Source: Coprococcus sp.
GTDB lineage: Bacteria > Bacillota > Clostridia > Lachnospirales > Lachnospiraceae
Direction of reading: 5' to 3'
Length of the DNA stretch: 64,000 bases
Assembly: GCA_016297325.1 (NCBI GenBank)
Contig: JAEDGW010000001.1
Span: 1-64,000 of the forward strand
A program made the position numbers and the translations under genes. The first letter of the stretch is position 1. The number at the start of each line of letters is the position of its first letter. Below, piece after piece: positions 18,955-28,600 of the stretch. Below the pieces are notes generated by a model, which had not been told where the DNA came from, searched no databases, and saw nothing but the letters and a program-made list of their open reading frames with translations.

Positions 18955-19662
18955 TTGATAAAAGATATATGTATGGATCTTCTCTATCCGAGAAGGTGCG
19001 CACTGTGTGATGCGGTGGTTCCATTTGGCGGAGGGCTGATATGCGGCAGGCATAAGGCTCTCCCCTATGTGACCGGCCCTTTGTGCATGAAGTGCGGCAA
19101 AGAGGTGGATACGGAAGAACAGGAACTATGTTACGACTGTGAGAGACACGTCAGAAATTTCGATAGGGGCTTCCCGGTTTTCAATTATGAGGAGCCAGTC
19201 AAAGCCAGTGTCCTGGCGATAAAATACCACAACAAAAGGGAATACTGTGATTTCTATGGAAGAGAGATGGCGGAGAAAGTGCGTCCGTATGTCATAAGAT
19301 ATGGTATGGACGGCGTTGCTTATGTGCCGGTTCACAGGAAAAAGCTGAGAGAAAGGGGATACAATCAGGCAAAAATCCTGGCTGACAGGGTGGCAGAGTC
19401 CCTGGGACTTCCCGTACTTGATGGCATTCTTGTGAGAAAGGAATACACATCACCGCAGAAGTCGCTGGACAATATTCAGAGAGCAAATAATATAAAGGAG
19501 TCCATGGCGATTGTCCGGCTGTATCCGGAACACAGGAATATCCTGCTCATAGACGACATATATACGACCGGTGTCACTATAGACGTGTGCGCCGGCCTCC
19601 TGAGGAAAGCCGGCGCACAGCACGTATATTATTCAACTGTATGTGTTGGAAAGGGAAGATGA
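18955..19662 (+). CDS. comF: ComF family protein with phosphoribosyltransferase fold
   Basis: The 235-residue protein has a zinc-binding N-terminus with four Cys pairs (CALC, CGRH, CMKCG, CYDC) and a C-terminal PRTase-type domain with the PRPP-binding motif ILLIDDIYTTGVT near residue 200. ComF proteins act in handling incoming DNA during competence and repair, at the cytoplasmic side of the membrane, together with a PriA-like or ComFA helicase. The start is TTG at 18955, 7 nt after GGGAG; ATG 18973 is an alternative. It begins 19 bp after recD2, consistent with a DNA repair operon. It converges with the DUF624 gene, with only 1 bp between the stops. Confidence 0.92.
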   Translation: MIKDICMDLLYPRRCALCDAVVPFGGGLICGRHKALPYVTGPLCMKCGKEVDTEEQELCYDCERHVRNFDRGFPVFNYEEPVKASVLAIKYHNKREYCDFYGREMAEKVRPYVIRYGMDGVAYVPVHRKKLRERGYNQAKILADRVAESLGLPVLDGILVRKEYTSPQKSLDNIQRANNIKESMAIVRLYPEHRNILLIDDIYTTGVTIDVCAGLLRKAGAQHVYYSTVCVGKGR

Positions 19663-19663
19663 T

Positions 19664-20641
19664 CTATTCGTCTTCCGTTTCGTCATTGTTGTCTGCGTAA
19701 TTCGACACACTTGCAATTTTTTCAGCAATGCTAAGTTTGTGTGGCGCTGAGCTTGCAGCATTGCCGCTTACTGAACTATCGGAGCTTGCAGACACATCGC
19801 TGCCTGCCGAACTATCAGAGCTTGCAGGTGCATCGCTGCCTGTCGAACTATCAGAGCTTGCAGCAGCGTCACTGTTTGCCGGATCATCAGAGTTTTCAGA
19901 TGCGTCGCTGCCTGTCGGATCATCAGAGTCTTCAGCAGCATTGCTGCTCACTGAGTCATCAGAGCTGGCAGCGACGTCTGCCTCTCCTTCGGCATCCGGA
20001 ACATCTATATGGAAACTATAGTCATCCTTATCTATCTCTTCTGGAAGATAATTCTTAAATACATGCACATATACAAATGAACAGAGGTATGCGTGAAGAC
20101 CTATACCAATGAACACTGAAGCACCCATAACATATATATTTGCGTAGCAAAGGAATAAGAAAGCACCGGTTCCTGCTATAAGAAGCAGAGTCCAAGGGAA
20201 ATACTTTATTGCCAGCAGAAAGGCGTTTCTTATAGTGACTTTGATCTTGTTGTCAAACTGTGCCTGGAGAGGAAATACATAGAACACTATAAAAAGGTAT
20301 GCACAGGTCATGACTGTAAAGATAAGAGTCAGTGCCTTTATGTGGTTTATTATTGAGAAGTACAGGTCAAATCCACAGATCCCTCCGGCAACAAGCACGA
20401 TGAGCCAGAGTACGGTTGACTGTTTGAGATTCTCTTTAAAACTTTTGAAATAGCGTTTGGCTATAGATCCCTCACCGTATCTGATACACTTCATGCAGGT
20501 GTAGTACAGAGCAGTGGTGGAAGCTCCTATGGTAATTATTGGCAAAGAAGTAATTATCCATAAAAAATGTAAAATAACAATATCGCAGACAACCGTCAGG
20601 AAATTGATCACTGGGTTGTCTCCAGAAAATAAACCGTTCAA
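19664..20641 (-). CDS. DUF624 (YesL-like) membrane protein with Ser/Asp repeat tail
   Basis: The 325-residue protein has five or so membrane helices in residues 15-205, with the DUF624 features VNFLTVV-like start, LPIITIGASTTALYY and RYGEGSIAKRYFKSFKENLKQS. DUF624/YesL proteins often sit beside carbohydrate transporters; their function is not established. Residues about 220-305 are an Asp/Ser/Ala low-complexity tail made of 12-residue units, followed by a short helical end. Such a tail is not part of the family. The upstream region has a candidate promoter at 20696-20725. The start is ATG with GAGG upstream. Confidence 0.8.
   Translation of the reverse strand: MNGLFSGDNPVINFLTVVCDIVILHFLWIITSLPIITIGASTTALYYTCMKCIRYGEGSIAKRYFKSFKENLKQSTVLWLIVLVAGGICGFDLYFSIINHIKALTLIFTVMTCAYLFIVFYVFPLQAQFDNKIKVTIRNAFLLAIKYFPWTLLLIAGTGAFLFLCYANIYVMGASVFIGIGLHAYLCSFVYVHVFKNYLPEEIDKDDYSFHIDVPDAEGEADVAASSDDSVSSNAAEDSDDPTGSDASENSDDPANSDAAASSDSSTGSDAPASSDSSAGSDVSASSDSSVSGNAASSAPHKLSIAEKIASVSNYADNNDETEDE
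19773..19988 (-). repeat. Six 36-bp in-frame tandem repeats in the DUF624 gene
   Basis: Read on the plus strand, units begin with GAACTATCAGAG or GGATCATCAGAG and recur every 36 bp, about six times. They encode 12-residue units like SDSSAGSDAPAS. The first three copies are closest to each other, which suggests recent duplication. Confidence 0.85.
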
Positions 20642-20695
20642 AATTATTACCTCGCTTTGTTTTATTTTGATGATCCTAGCATAATCAGCCTTACA

Positions 20696-20725
20696 ATTAT
20701 AATATATCTTGTCATAACATTACAA
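20696..20725 (-). promoter_or_regulatory. Candidate promoter for the DUF624 gene
   Basis: On the minus strand, TTGTAA (20725-20720) and TATAAT (20701-20696) are spaced 18 bp apart, giving a leader of about 48 nt. Confidence 0.5.
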
Positions 20726-20779
20726 TTAAATTTGTATAAACAAAGATATATCCCAGATTGATCAAGGGTTATGTCTGCG

Positions 20780-22192
20780 CTATTGGACAAGATCATCTTT
20801 TATGAGCGTCTCAAGAGTGGCAACGTCGATGTTTTCCATGGACACGATCCTGGTCGCCTGTTTCGATATGGCCGATTCCATGAAGTTTCTCACCTCTCTT
20901 GCATTTGCAAATGTCTCATCGTGGTGGGCCGCCCTGTCTGCCCAGTAGTTCTTTGCATATTCGTAGGCGTCTTCATCCAGCTTGTATTCCTGCTTGCTGC
21001 ACATGCTCTCAAATATCGACATGAGCTCTTCACCTGTGTAGTCCTCAAATGTGATGAATTTGTTGAATCTGGACCTGAGTCCCGGGTTGGAGCTCAGGAA
21101 CTGCTCCATAAGATCAGGGTATCCTGCAACTATCACTATGAGATCATCCCTGTGATCTTCCATGGCTTTGAGCAGTGTATCCACGGCCTCCTGGCCAAAA
21201 TCGTTTTCACCCTTTCCGGCGGTCAAGGTGTATGCCTCGTCGATAAAAAGTATTCCGCCGAGTGCTGACTCTATGACCTCTGTGGTCTTCACTGCGGTCT
21301 GGCCGATGTATCCGACCACAAGTCCGCCGCGGTCAACCTCCACCAGCTGTCCCTTTGACAGGACTCCGAGACCTTTGTATATGTCTGCCAGCAGTCTGGC
21401 AACGGTTGTCTTTCCTGTTCCCGGATTGCCGGAAAATACAAGGTGGAGTGAGACTGAAGGCTGTTTCATTCCGTTCTCCTCACGGAGCTTCTTGATCTTT
21501 AAGAGGTTTACAAGGTTTGTTATATCCTTTTTCACGCTTTCAAGTCCCGTCATGGAGTTGAGCTCCTCCAGCAGTGCGTCCACATCCTTGATCTGCTCAG
21601 GGGCAGTGCTCTGTGTGGATGTTCCACTGACTGTCTTGTCCGTGGCAGCAGTTTTAGGGAGGGCGTTGTATTTGTCCAGCAGTGGACTTGGATCATTGGC
21701 GTACAGGTTCATGGACTTGAGGTATTTGTCAAGCATCATGCAGTAGCCTGTCAGATGTGCTACCTCTTCGTCGCTTGTAATGTTGTTGCAGGCGATGAAT
21801 TCCTGTCCCATGAGTTTGAACATGCGTATGTAATCCCTTGAGCGGTATACGGTCTGTGGATTTGACTTTGCGCGGAGCAGATCGCCCTGTACAAAGTAGG
21901 TCAGCGATCTTGGCGGTTTTGCGGCAAAATCTCCCATGGTCCTCTCGTATTTGAAATTCCTGAAACGTTCCGTGGTGAAGTGCTGGTTCAGGTACTCCCT
22001 CACAAATCTTATCTGGAGTGACAGCTCTGACGCATCGGAGCTTGATAAATATGCAAGAAACTGAAGCAGGTCAAACTGGAGCATCTCCCTTGTCTTTATG
22101 CCGGCTTTCTGGCGTGCGCCGTATCCGTCGTTGTCCAGTGAATCGGCAAATGAGTAACAGTTGTCCAGTTCTGCTTTGAGTGAATAATTCAT
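20780..22192 (-). CDS. CbbX/SpoVK-type AAA+ ATPase
   Basis: The predicted protein of 470 residues has an N-terminal helical domain of about 190 residues, a short Ser/Thr-rich link, and a single AAA+ module. Walker A is GNPGTGKTTVARLLADIY, Walker B is GILFIDEAYTL, sensor 1 is in IVIVAGYPDLM, and GLRSRFNK holds the arginine finger region. This matches the CbbX/SpoVK family, whose members remodel target proteins (Rubisco activation in CbbX, a sporulation role for SpoVK); the target here is unknown. ATG 22192 is chosen because AAAGGATGGGGA precedes it; in-frame ATGs at 22204 and 22225 are alternatives. It is a single gene, divergent from hisA. Confidence 0.85.
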   Translation of the reverse strand: MNYSLKAELDNCYSFADSLDNDGYGARQKAGIKTREMLQFDLLQFLAYLSSSDASELSLQIRFVREYLNQHFTTERFRNFKYERTMGDFAAKPPRSLTYFVQGDLLRAKSNPQTVYRSRDYIRMFKLMGQEFIACNNITSDEEVAHLTGYCMMLDKYLKSMNLYANDPSPLLDKYNALPKTAATDKTVSGTSTQSTAPEQIKDVDALLEELNSMTGLESVKKDITNLVNLLKIKKLREENGMKQPSVSLHLVFSGNPGTGKTTVARLLADIYKGLGVLSKGQLVEVDRGGLVVGYIGQTAVKTTEVIESALGGILFIDEAYTLTAGKGENDFGQEAVDTLLKAMEDHRDDLIVIVAGYPDLMEQFLSSNPGLRSRFNKFITFEDYTGEELMSIFESMCSKQEYKLDEDAYEYAKNYWADRAAHHDETFANAREVRNFMESAISKQATRIVSMENIDVATLETLIKDDLVQ

Positions 22193-22372
22193 TATTGTCC
22201 CCATCCTTTCGCAATATATATCCATTGTAAAGCCTTATGGGACTGTAATCAAATAAAGATTTGCGTGGTTAATCTATTTATTGTGTCATAATCGCAGTTT
22301 GTATGGTAGAATAGCTATTATATGGGCAAATGACGCACATAATATTGAAAAAAGCCGATTGGAGACGGACGG

Positions 22373-23149
22373 ATGAGATTCAGACCATGCATTGATATAC
22401 ACAATGGACAGGTAAAGCAGATAGTTGGAGGAAGCCTTCGTGATGAGGGAGATGTGGCCGAGGAGAATTTCGTGTCACAGAAGGACGGAGATTTTTTTGC
22501 AGAGCTATACAAAAAGTATGGGTTGTCCGGTGGACATATCATATTGCTAAATCCTGCATCCAGTGAGTATTACGAGGCTGATGTCAGACAGGCGAAACTG
22601 GCTCTTTCGGCGTATCCGGGAGGATTGCAGATAGGCGGAGGGATAAATGCCGGGAATGCAGAGTCATTCATTGATATGGGGGCGTCCCATGTCATAGCCA
22701 CATCATTTGTGTTCAAAAATGGCGAGATCAATTACGACAACCTGAGGGATCTTGAACACGCTGTCGGCAGAGAGCATCTTGTTCTGGACCTGTCATGCAG
22801 GAAGAAGGACGGCGAGTATTACATTGTCACTGACAGATGGCAGAAATTCACGAATGTCATCGTTGACCAGGACACTCTGGATGAACTGGCGGATCACTGC
22901 GATGAGTATCTTATCCATGCCGTGGATGTCGAGGGCAAGGCATCCGGTATAGAGACACATATAGCAGATCTGCTCGGAAGATGGGGAAAGCTGCCTATGA
23001 CGTATGCGGGTGGTGTGTCTTCATTTGACGATCTTGACCAGCTGAAAAGTCTTGGAAGGGACAGGATAGATGTGACGATAGGAAGTGCTCTGGATATATT
23101 TGGCGGACATTTGGCATTTCAGGAGATAATAAGGTATATGGAGGGTTAA
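22373..23149 (+). CDS. hisA: Eukaryotic-type HisA (ProFAR isomerase)
   Basis: The 258-residue protein should catalyse the fourth step of histidine synthesis, the Amadori rearrangement of ProFAR to PRFAR, in a TIM barrel. It resembles the fungal and plant HIS6 type more than the usual bacterial HisA: it begins with the CIDIHNGQVKQIVGG pattern, and has ENFVSQKDG, QIGGGINAGN, LVLDLSCRK, FLIHAVDVEG-type and TYAGGVSSFDDL motifs, ending with VTIGSALDIFGG. The catalytic Asp8 and the Asp of LDLSCRK are kept. No other his gene is nearby. The cellulase gene begins 1 bp after its stop. I am sure of the HisA fold; the function as the cell's only HisA is inferred. Confidence 0.88.
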   Translation: MRFRPCIDIHNGQVKQIVGGSLRDEGDVAEENFVSQKDGDFFAELYKKYGLSGGHIILLNPASSEYYEADVRQAKLALSAYPGGLQIGGGINAGNAESFIDMGASHVIATSFVFKNGEINYDNLRDLEHAVGREHLVLDLSCRKKDGEYYIVTDRWQKFTNVIVDQDTLDELADHCDEYLIHAVDVEGKASGIETHIADLLGRWGKLPMTYAGGVSSFDDLDQLKSLGRDRIDVTIGSALDIFGGHLAFQEIIRYMEG

Positions 23150-23150
23150 T

Positions 23151-25454
23151 ATGGCGAGAATGAAGAAGATACTTGCACTCACGATGGCTGCGGCTATGGG
23201 TATGTCCATGCTGGCAGGCTGTGGTGACAAGAAGGATGACGGGGCATCTGAGGCGGCCAGTTCAACTGAGGTGAGTGAGGCGGCCAGCTCAGAGGCGGCA
23301 GAAAGCACTGAGGCCGGGAAAACTGAGGCTGAGAGCAGCACAGAGGCTGAGACAGAAGCAGAGGCACTTGGCGTACACGATGGAGATACAGTGTTTGAGC
23401 TGAATTTCGATGATGACGATGTGGATGGCTGTCTTACATATTTCAATGGTGGACAGGCTGACCTGTCGGTTGAGAATGGAGAATTGTGTTTTGACATAAA
23501 GAGCACAGGTGCTCTGGATTATGCAAATCAGATCTACTATGATGGATTCAGATTGTATGAGGGCTGTGTGTATGAATTTTCATTTGACGTACACAGTACA
23601 ATTGAGAGAGGCCTTCAGTACAGACTTCAGATCAACGGTGGAGATTATCATGCATATGCTATAGATGATATCACCATAGGCACGGAGACACAGCATATTA
23701 CCAAGCAGTTCACGATGGATGAGGATTCAGATCCGGCTCCTAGAATGTGTATGAACCTTGGACATTTTGATATTGGAGATGACAAGACACCTCACAAGGT
23801 TTATTTTGACAATATAACCCTTAAGGCTGTTGATGCATCGAATGCACAGCAGATCGAGCCGCTTCCTGATCCACTTGCGGTGAACATCAACCAGATAGGA
23901 TACAAGACAGATGCAAAGAAACTTGCCACTATAACTGACAAGGAGGCTGCGAAGTTCCAGGTTATCGATGTGAATTCGGGCAAGTCTGTGAAGGAAGGCG
24001 AGCTTGGAAAGAGAGAGTATGACAGCGGCGCAGGTGGTCTTTATGCGATAGCTGATTTTAGTGATGTCAAGACTGCAGGTACATATAAGATCGCACTTGA
24101 TACTGGAGCTGAGTCATTTGAATTTGTTATAGGTGATGACATATATTCTGACCTGTACAAGGATGTTGTTCTGATGCTGTATAACCAGAGATGTGGATCA
24201 GATCTGGATGAGAGCATATCAGGTGACTTTGCCCACAAGGCGTGCCATACAGGATCGGCTATCATATACGGAACAGACACTGCGCTTGATGTATCAGGCG
24301 GCTGGCATGATGCCGGTGATTATGGCCGTTATGTAGTTCCGGGAGCAAAGACAGTACAGGATCTTCTTCTCACATATCAGGATGCCCCTGAGGTGGCGAA
24401 GGATGATGCCATGGGAATACCGGAAAGTGGAAATGGTGTTCCGGATATTCTGGATGAAGCAAGGTATGAGCTTGACTGGATGCTCAAGATGCAGGACAGC
24501 TTAACCGGCGGTGTATACCACAAGGTAACTGGTGAAGTTTTCCCTGAGACTGTTCTGGCGGTTGATGAGACAGCACAGCTTTTCATATCCCCTATATCAA
24601 ATGCGTCAACTGGTGATTTTGCAGCTGTTATGGCTAAGGCGTCAGTTGTATATAAGGATTTTGATCCGGATTTTGCAGCAACATGTCTTGCCGCTGCACA
24701 GAAGGCTTGGGATTATCTTGCGGAGCATAGCGAGGATCCAGGTTTCAAGAACGTTGGAGATATTGTCACAGGTGAGTATCCTGATGGAACAGATGGCGAT
24801 GAGTATTTCTGGGCTGCCGTTGAGCTGTATGTAGCAACCGGCGATGAGAAATACAACGATTATGTGAAGAGTGCCATCGATGGATCAAAGACTATAAAGT
24901 ATGGCCTTGGATGGGCTGATGTAGGATATTATGCAGTTTATGACTATTGCATGAATGTGACGGACTGCGATGCAGAGAAGGATAAACTTAAGAGTGGTGT
25001 TTCAAAGCTTATTGAGAACTACAAAAAGAGCAGCACAGGTGTTACGCTTGGCGGCACTTATGTCTGGGGAAGCAACATGGTTGTAGCTGATAATGGAATG
25101 CTTCTTCTGATGGCATCAAAGGTTCTGGGTGACGAGTCATATGTTGATTATGCTGCAGACCAGCTCAACTATATTCTTGGAAGGAATGCAGTCAGCTACT
25201 GTTATGTAACAGGTTATGGTTCGCGTTCGCCTCTGCATACACACCACAGACCATCAGAGGTTCTGGACAAGTCTATGCCTGGAATGCTGGTAGGCGGTGC
25301 GGATTCGAATCTTGAGGATTCCTATGCAAAGGCAGTTCTGTTCGGACTTCCTGGAGAGAGATGTTATGCGGACAACGCACAGAGCTATTCATGTAACGAA
25401 GTAACGATATATTGGAACTCACCACTTATATATCTTATAGCAAACTTCAAATAG
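23151..25454 (+). CDS. GH9 family cellulase, lipid-anchored
   Basis: The 767-residue protein is a glycoside hydrolase family 9 endoglucanase predicted to sit on the outer face of the membrane. A lipoprotein signal ends in LAGC (Cys24), followed by a Ser/Glu/Ala linker (28-75), a CBM4/9-like beta-sandwich (about 80-225), a CelD_N Ig-like domain (about 240-330, VNINQIGYKT), and the GH9 (alpha/alpha)6 barrel. The catalytic base region GGWHDAGDYGRY is near residue 382, the HTHHRPS motif near 697, and NEVTIYWNSPL with the proton-donor Glu near 749. All catalytic motifs are intact. Its start overlaps the hisA end context with GGAGG at good spacing, so translation is probably coupled. Confidence 0.95.
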   Translation: MARMKKILALTMAAAMGMSMLAGCGDKKDDGASEAASSTEVSEAASSEAAESTEAGKTEAESSTEAETEAEALGVHDGDTVFELNFDDDDVDGCLTYFNGGQADLSVENGELCFDIKSTGALDYANQIYYDGFRLYEGCVYEFSFDVHSTIERGLQYRLQINGGDYHAYAIDDITIGTETQHITKQFTMDEDSDPAPRMCMNLGHFDIGDDKTPHKVYFDNITLKAVDASNAQQIEPLPDPLAVNINQIGYKTDAKKLATITDKEAAKFQVIDVNSGKSVKEGELGKREYDSGAGGLYAIADFSDVKTAGTYKIALDTGAESFEFVIGDDIYSDLYKDVVLMLYNQRCGSDLDESISGDFAHKACHTGSAIIYGTDTALDVSGGWHDAGDYGRYVVPGAKTVQDLLLTYQDAPEVAKDDAMGIPESGNGVPDILDEARYELDWMLKMQDSLTGGVYHKVTGEVFPETVLAVDETAQLFISPISNASTGDFAAVMAKASVVYKDFDPDFAATCLAAAQKAWDYLAEHSEDPGFKNVGDIVTGEYPDGTDGDEYFWAAVELYVATGDEKYNDYVKSAIDGSKTIKYGLGWADVGYYAVYDYCMNVTDCDAEKDKLKSGVSKLIENYKKSSTGVTLGGTYVWGSNMVVADNGMLLLMASKVLGDESYVDYAADQLNYILGRNAVSYCYVTGYGSRSPLHTHHRPSEVLDKSMPGMLVGGADSNLEDSYAKAVLFGLPGERCYADNAQSYSCNEVTIYWNSPLIYLIANFK

Positions 25455-25481
25455 AGAAAATTTAAGAATATGTAACTATCA

Positions 25482-25509
25482 TTGACAATATATATTTGTT
25501 ATATATGAT
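25482..25509 (+). promoter_or_regulatory. Candidate promoter for the GtrA-YfhO gene
   Basis: TTGACA (25482-25487) and TATGAT (25504-25509) are spaced 16 bp apart. The leader of about 100 nt contains the hairpin at 25532-25570. Confidence 0.65.
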
Positions 25510-25531
25510 TGATAGTGGAATTAATGGCATA

Positions 25532-25570
25532 AGTCAGAGATATCGCCCAGAAAAAGCGGTGTCTCTGGCT
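25532..25570 (+). other. 15-bp leader hairpin before the GtrA-YfhO gene
   Basis: AGTCAGAGATATCGC (25532-25546) pairs along its entire length, with wobbles, with GCGGTGTCTCTGGCT (25556-25570) around a 9-nt loop. No T-tract follows, so it is not a usual terminator. It may stabilise or control the mRNA, or it may be the end of the cellulase transcript. Confidence 0.6.
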
Positions 25571-25617
25571 TAATGCGTATCTAAGAACGAGGGTATGTAA
25601 GGAAACAGGACGGGATT

Positions 25618-28600
25618 ATGAATAAGTATATGAACAAGATAAAAGAACTTATGGAAAAAGAGATGGTCAGATACGTGATAGCGGGAGGTCTTACAACCGC
25701 TGTCAATTTTGTGTCGTTTTTCATTCTCAGGCTGCTGACAAATTTGTCGAGAAGTGAGGCGAATGTGATAGCTATCATGCTCGCCATCATATTTGCGTAT
25801 TTTGCAAATGGATTCTATGTATTCAGATCAGAGAGCAGAAAGACGGTGGCACAGGTCATCAGGGAATTTGTTTCTTTTGTCGGTATGCGATTATTTGCCA
25901 TGCTCGTCGAGGTGGTAGGAACAAATCTCCTCTGTGATTCATTCAGATACAACGAGCTTGTGTCGAAGATTGTCATACAGGTTGTTGTCCTTGTCATCAA
26001 CTACATATTCAGCAAATGTTTTGTGTTCAGGAAGGATAAGAAGCCTATAAAGGAGATCCTGGCGGACAATTATGTCATGATCATATGTTTTTTGATCCCT
26101 GCTGTATTTATGGCGGCAGTGTGGGTTGTTGGAGAGATCGGACCATTTGGCGGCCACAGCCTGACCATGGTCGACAGCCTTCACCAGTACCTTCCGTTCT
26201 TCTCTGACTATCAGGATAAACTGACAAATGAGGGAAGCCTGTTCTATACATGGAATATAGGAATGGGAAGTAATCTGCTGGCTATCATTGCCTACTATAT
26301 GTCATGCCCGCTCAATTTCATCATAGTGCTTTTCAGCAAGGATCACATCTATATAGCCATGTGCCTTCTCATAAGCCTGAAGATCGCACTCTCCGGAATG
26401 ACTATGGCGAGCTATCTCGGATACAAATGCAAAGATAAGAACAACCTTTTCATCATACCATTTGCACTTGCATATGCACTCAGCAACTATGTCATAGGAT
26501 ATTCCTGGAACCTGATGTGGATGGACTGTATACTGATACTTCCTCTCATCATGCAGGGATTTGAGCAGATGACAGAGGATGGCAGCAATTACAAGCTGTA
26601 TACGATCAGCCTGTTCTATGGCCTGCTGTGCAACTATTACATATGTTTCATGATATGTCTGTTCCTTGTGATCCAGTTCGTCCTGACAAATCACAAGAAT
26701 ATATTCAAGCTGGCGGAGGATACACTGAGATTCGCAGGCACATCCGTGCTTGCTGCGGCCATGGCTGCATTTCTCCTTATCCCGGCGTATCTTGGAATAA
26801 ATACAACTGCATCTGCAACAAGGGTTTTCCCACAGTCTGACTGGTACGGAAGTATCTGGGATATGATAAAGCAGATGTTCATACTCACAGAACCTATAAA
26901 GAGCCAGAGTTTTGATGGCGGACTGAATGTATACTGCGGTACATTTGCGATATTCCTGGTCGGAATATATATCTTCAATACGAAGATAAAATGGTATGAG
27001 AAGCTCAAGAACCTTATCATACTTGTATTTCTTATGGCCAGCTTCAACAACACACTGCTCAATTATATATGGCACGGATTCCATGACCAGTATGGTATAC
27101 CGAACCGTTTCTCGTTCCTGTTCATATTTGTCCTCCTGTCTATGGGATATGAGGCCCTTGTGAAACTGGACAGATCGCAGATAGTCGGAACTGTGCTGGG
27201 GATAGTTGCAGCATTTGGCTTCCTTGTGTATGCAGACAAGAACATACAGCTTGACAAAACGGTTCTCATATATACATGGGTTCTGTTTGTGGTATATTCC
27301 GTGGCTGTGATGCTCATGTCACTCACAAAGGAGAAGGCCAGGTTTGTGGTATCTGTAATCCTTGCTGTGCTTTGCATGACTGAGATAGTGTACAGCGGTG
27401 CAAAGGGCTATGAGAGCAATGGAACTGTGAATATCCCGGACTACTATAGCTGGGATAATAGCATGCGTGCGGCGATAGATTCTGTGAAGACTGATCCATT
27501 TGCCTACAGGACAGAGCTGATGGGAACAGAGGTTGTGGATGAGTCCACATATTACAATATGCACGGTGTGAGCCTTTTTGGCTCGACGGTATCCAATGAT
27601 CTGGTAAATGCCATGCACGGACTGGGCTTTTATACAGGTGCAAATGAGTTCCTGTATGATGGCGCAAACACCGTGTCAAATGCTGTGCTGGGTATCCGCT
27701 ATGTATTCAGGAGACCGGGAGAGTATATGTCCCATGACATGAATTATGTGGATACAGTTGACGGAGTTGATATATATCAGAACGAGAAGGCATTGAAGCT
27801 TGGCTTCATGGTTGATGAAAACCTTAAGGAGTGGACATCTGATGCCTCCAACATGTTTGACAGCATAAATAATTTCGTAGAGAAATCAACAGGTGTGGCT
27901 GGAACATTCAGCCAGCTCTACCCTGAGGTGACTGGTTCGGAGAATGACATAACTATCACTAAGGATAATCCGTTCAGTGAGTATTACGCCCTGTCGGATA
28001 TAACTCCGGGCATACACAGTTTTGAACTTAACTTTGAGATAACGGATGAGCAGGACGATCTGTATATCATCGCAAACTGCAACGGCATAACGAAGATAAG
28101 GATATATGTGGATGGAGTTGAGCAGAATTATGAGAGACTTCAGTATCAGACTTATCACGTGGGACATCTGTCCAGAGGTGCCAAGGTCGGCGTTGAGTAT
28201 TATTTCTCAGATGGAGTACCTGCAAATACATCGGCGAGACTGACCATAGCGACTCTCAATCCTGACGCATTTGCCCAGGCATATGCAAGATGGTCAAATG
28301 AGCAGATGGACGTGAGCAAGTTTGAGGATGGATACGTGAAGGGACATATCTCAGTTCAGGATGACGGACTTATGTTCACATCCATACCTTACGATGCCGG
28401 ATGGACAGCGTATGTTGACGGCGAAAAGACCGAAATCCAGACGGTTGCCGGAGCGTTCATAGCACTTGATCTGAAGGCTGGGGACCACACTATAGAATTC
28501 AAGTATTTCCCTGCGGGACTCAAGACCGGACTTATACTGACATTTGCTGCATGGCTGATATTTGCTTTGCTGCAGAGCAGAAAGGGCAAGGGAGCTAAGG

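Noticed and set aside
19728..20058. Two plus-strand frames of about 100 codons opposite the DUF624 gene
   Set aside because: They arise from the 36-bp repeats read on the other strand.
20771..21268. 165-codon plus-strand frame opposite the AAA+ gene
   Set aside because: The opposite frame has complete AAA+ motifs; this one has no binding site or family signal.
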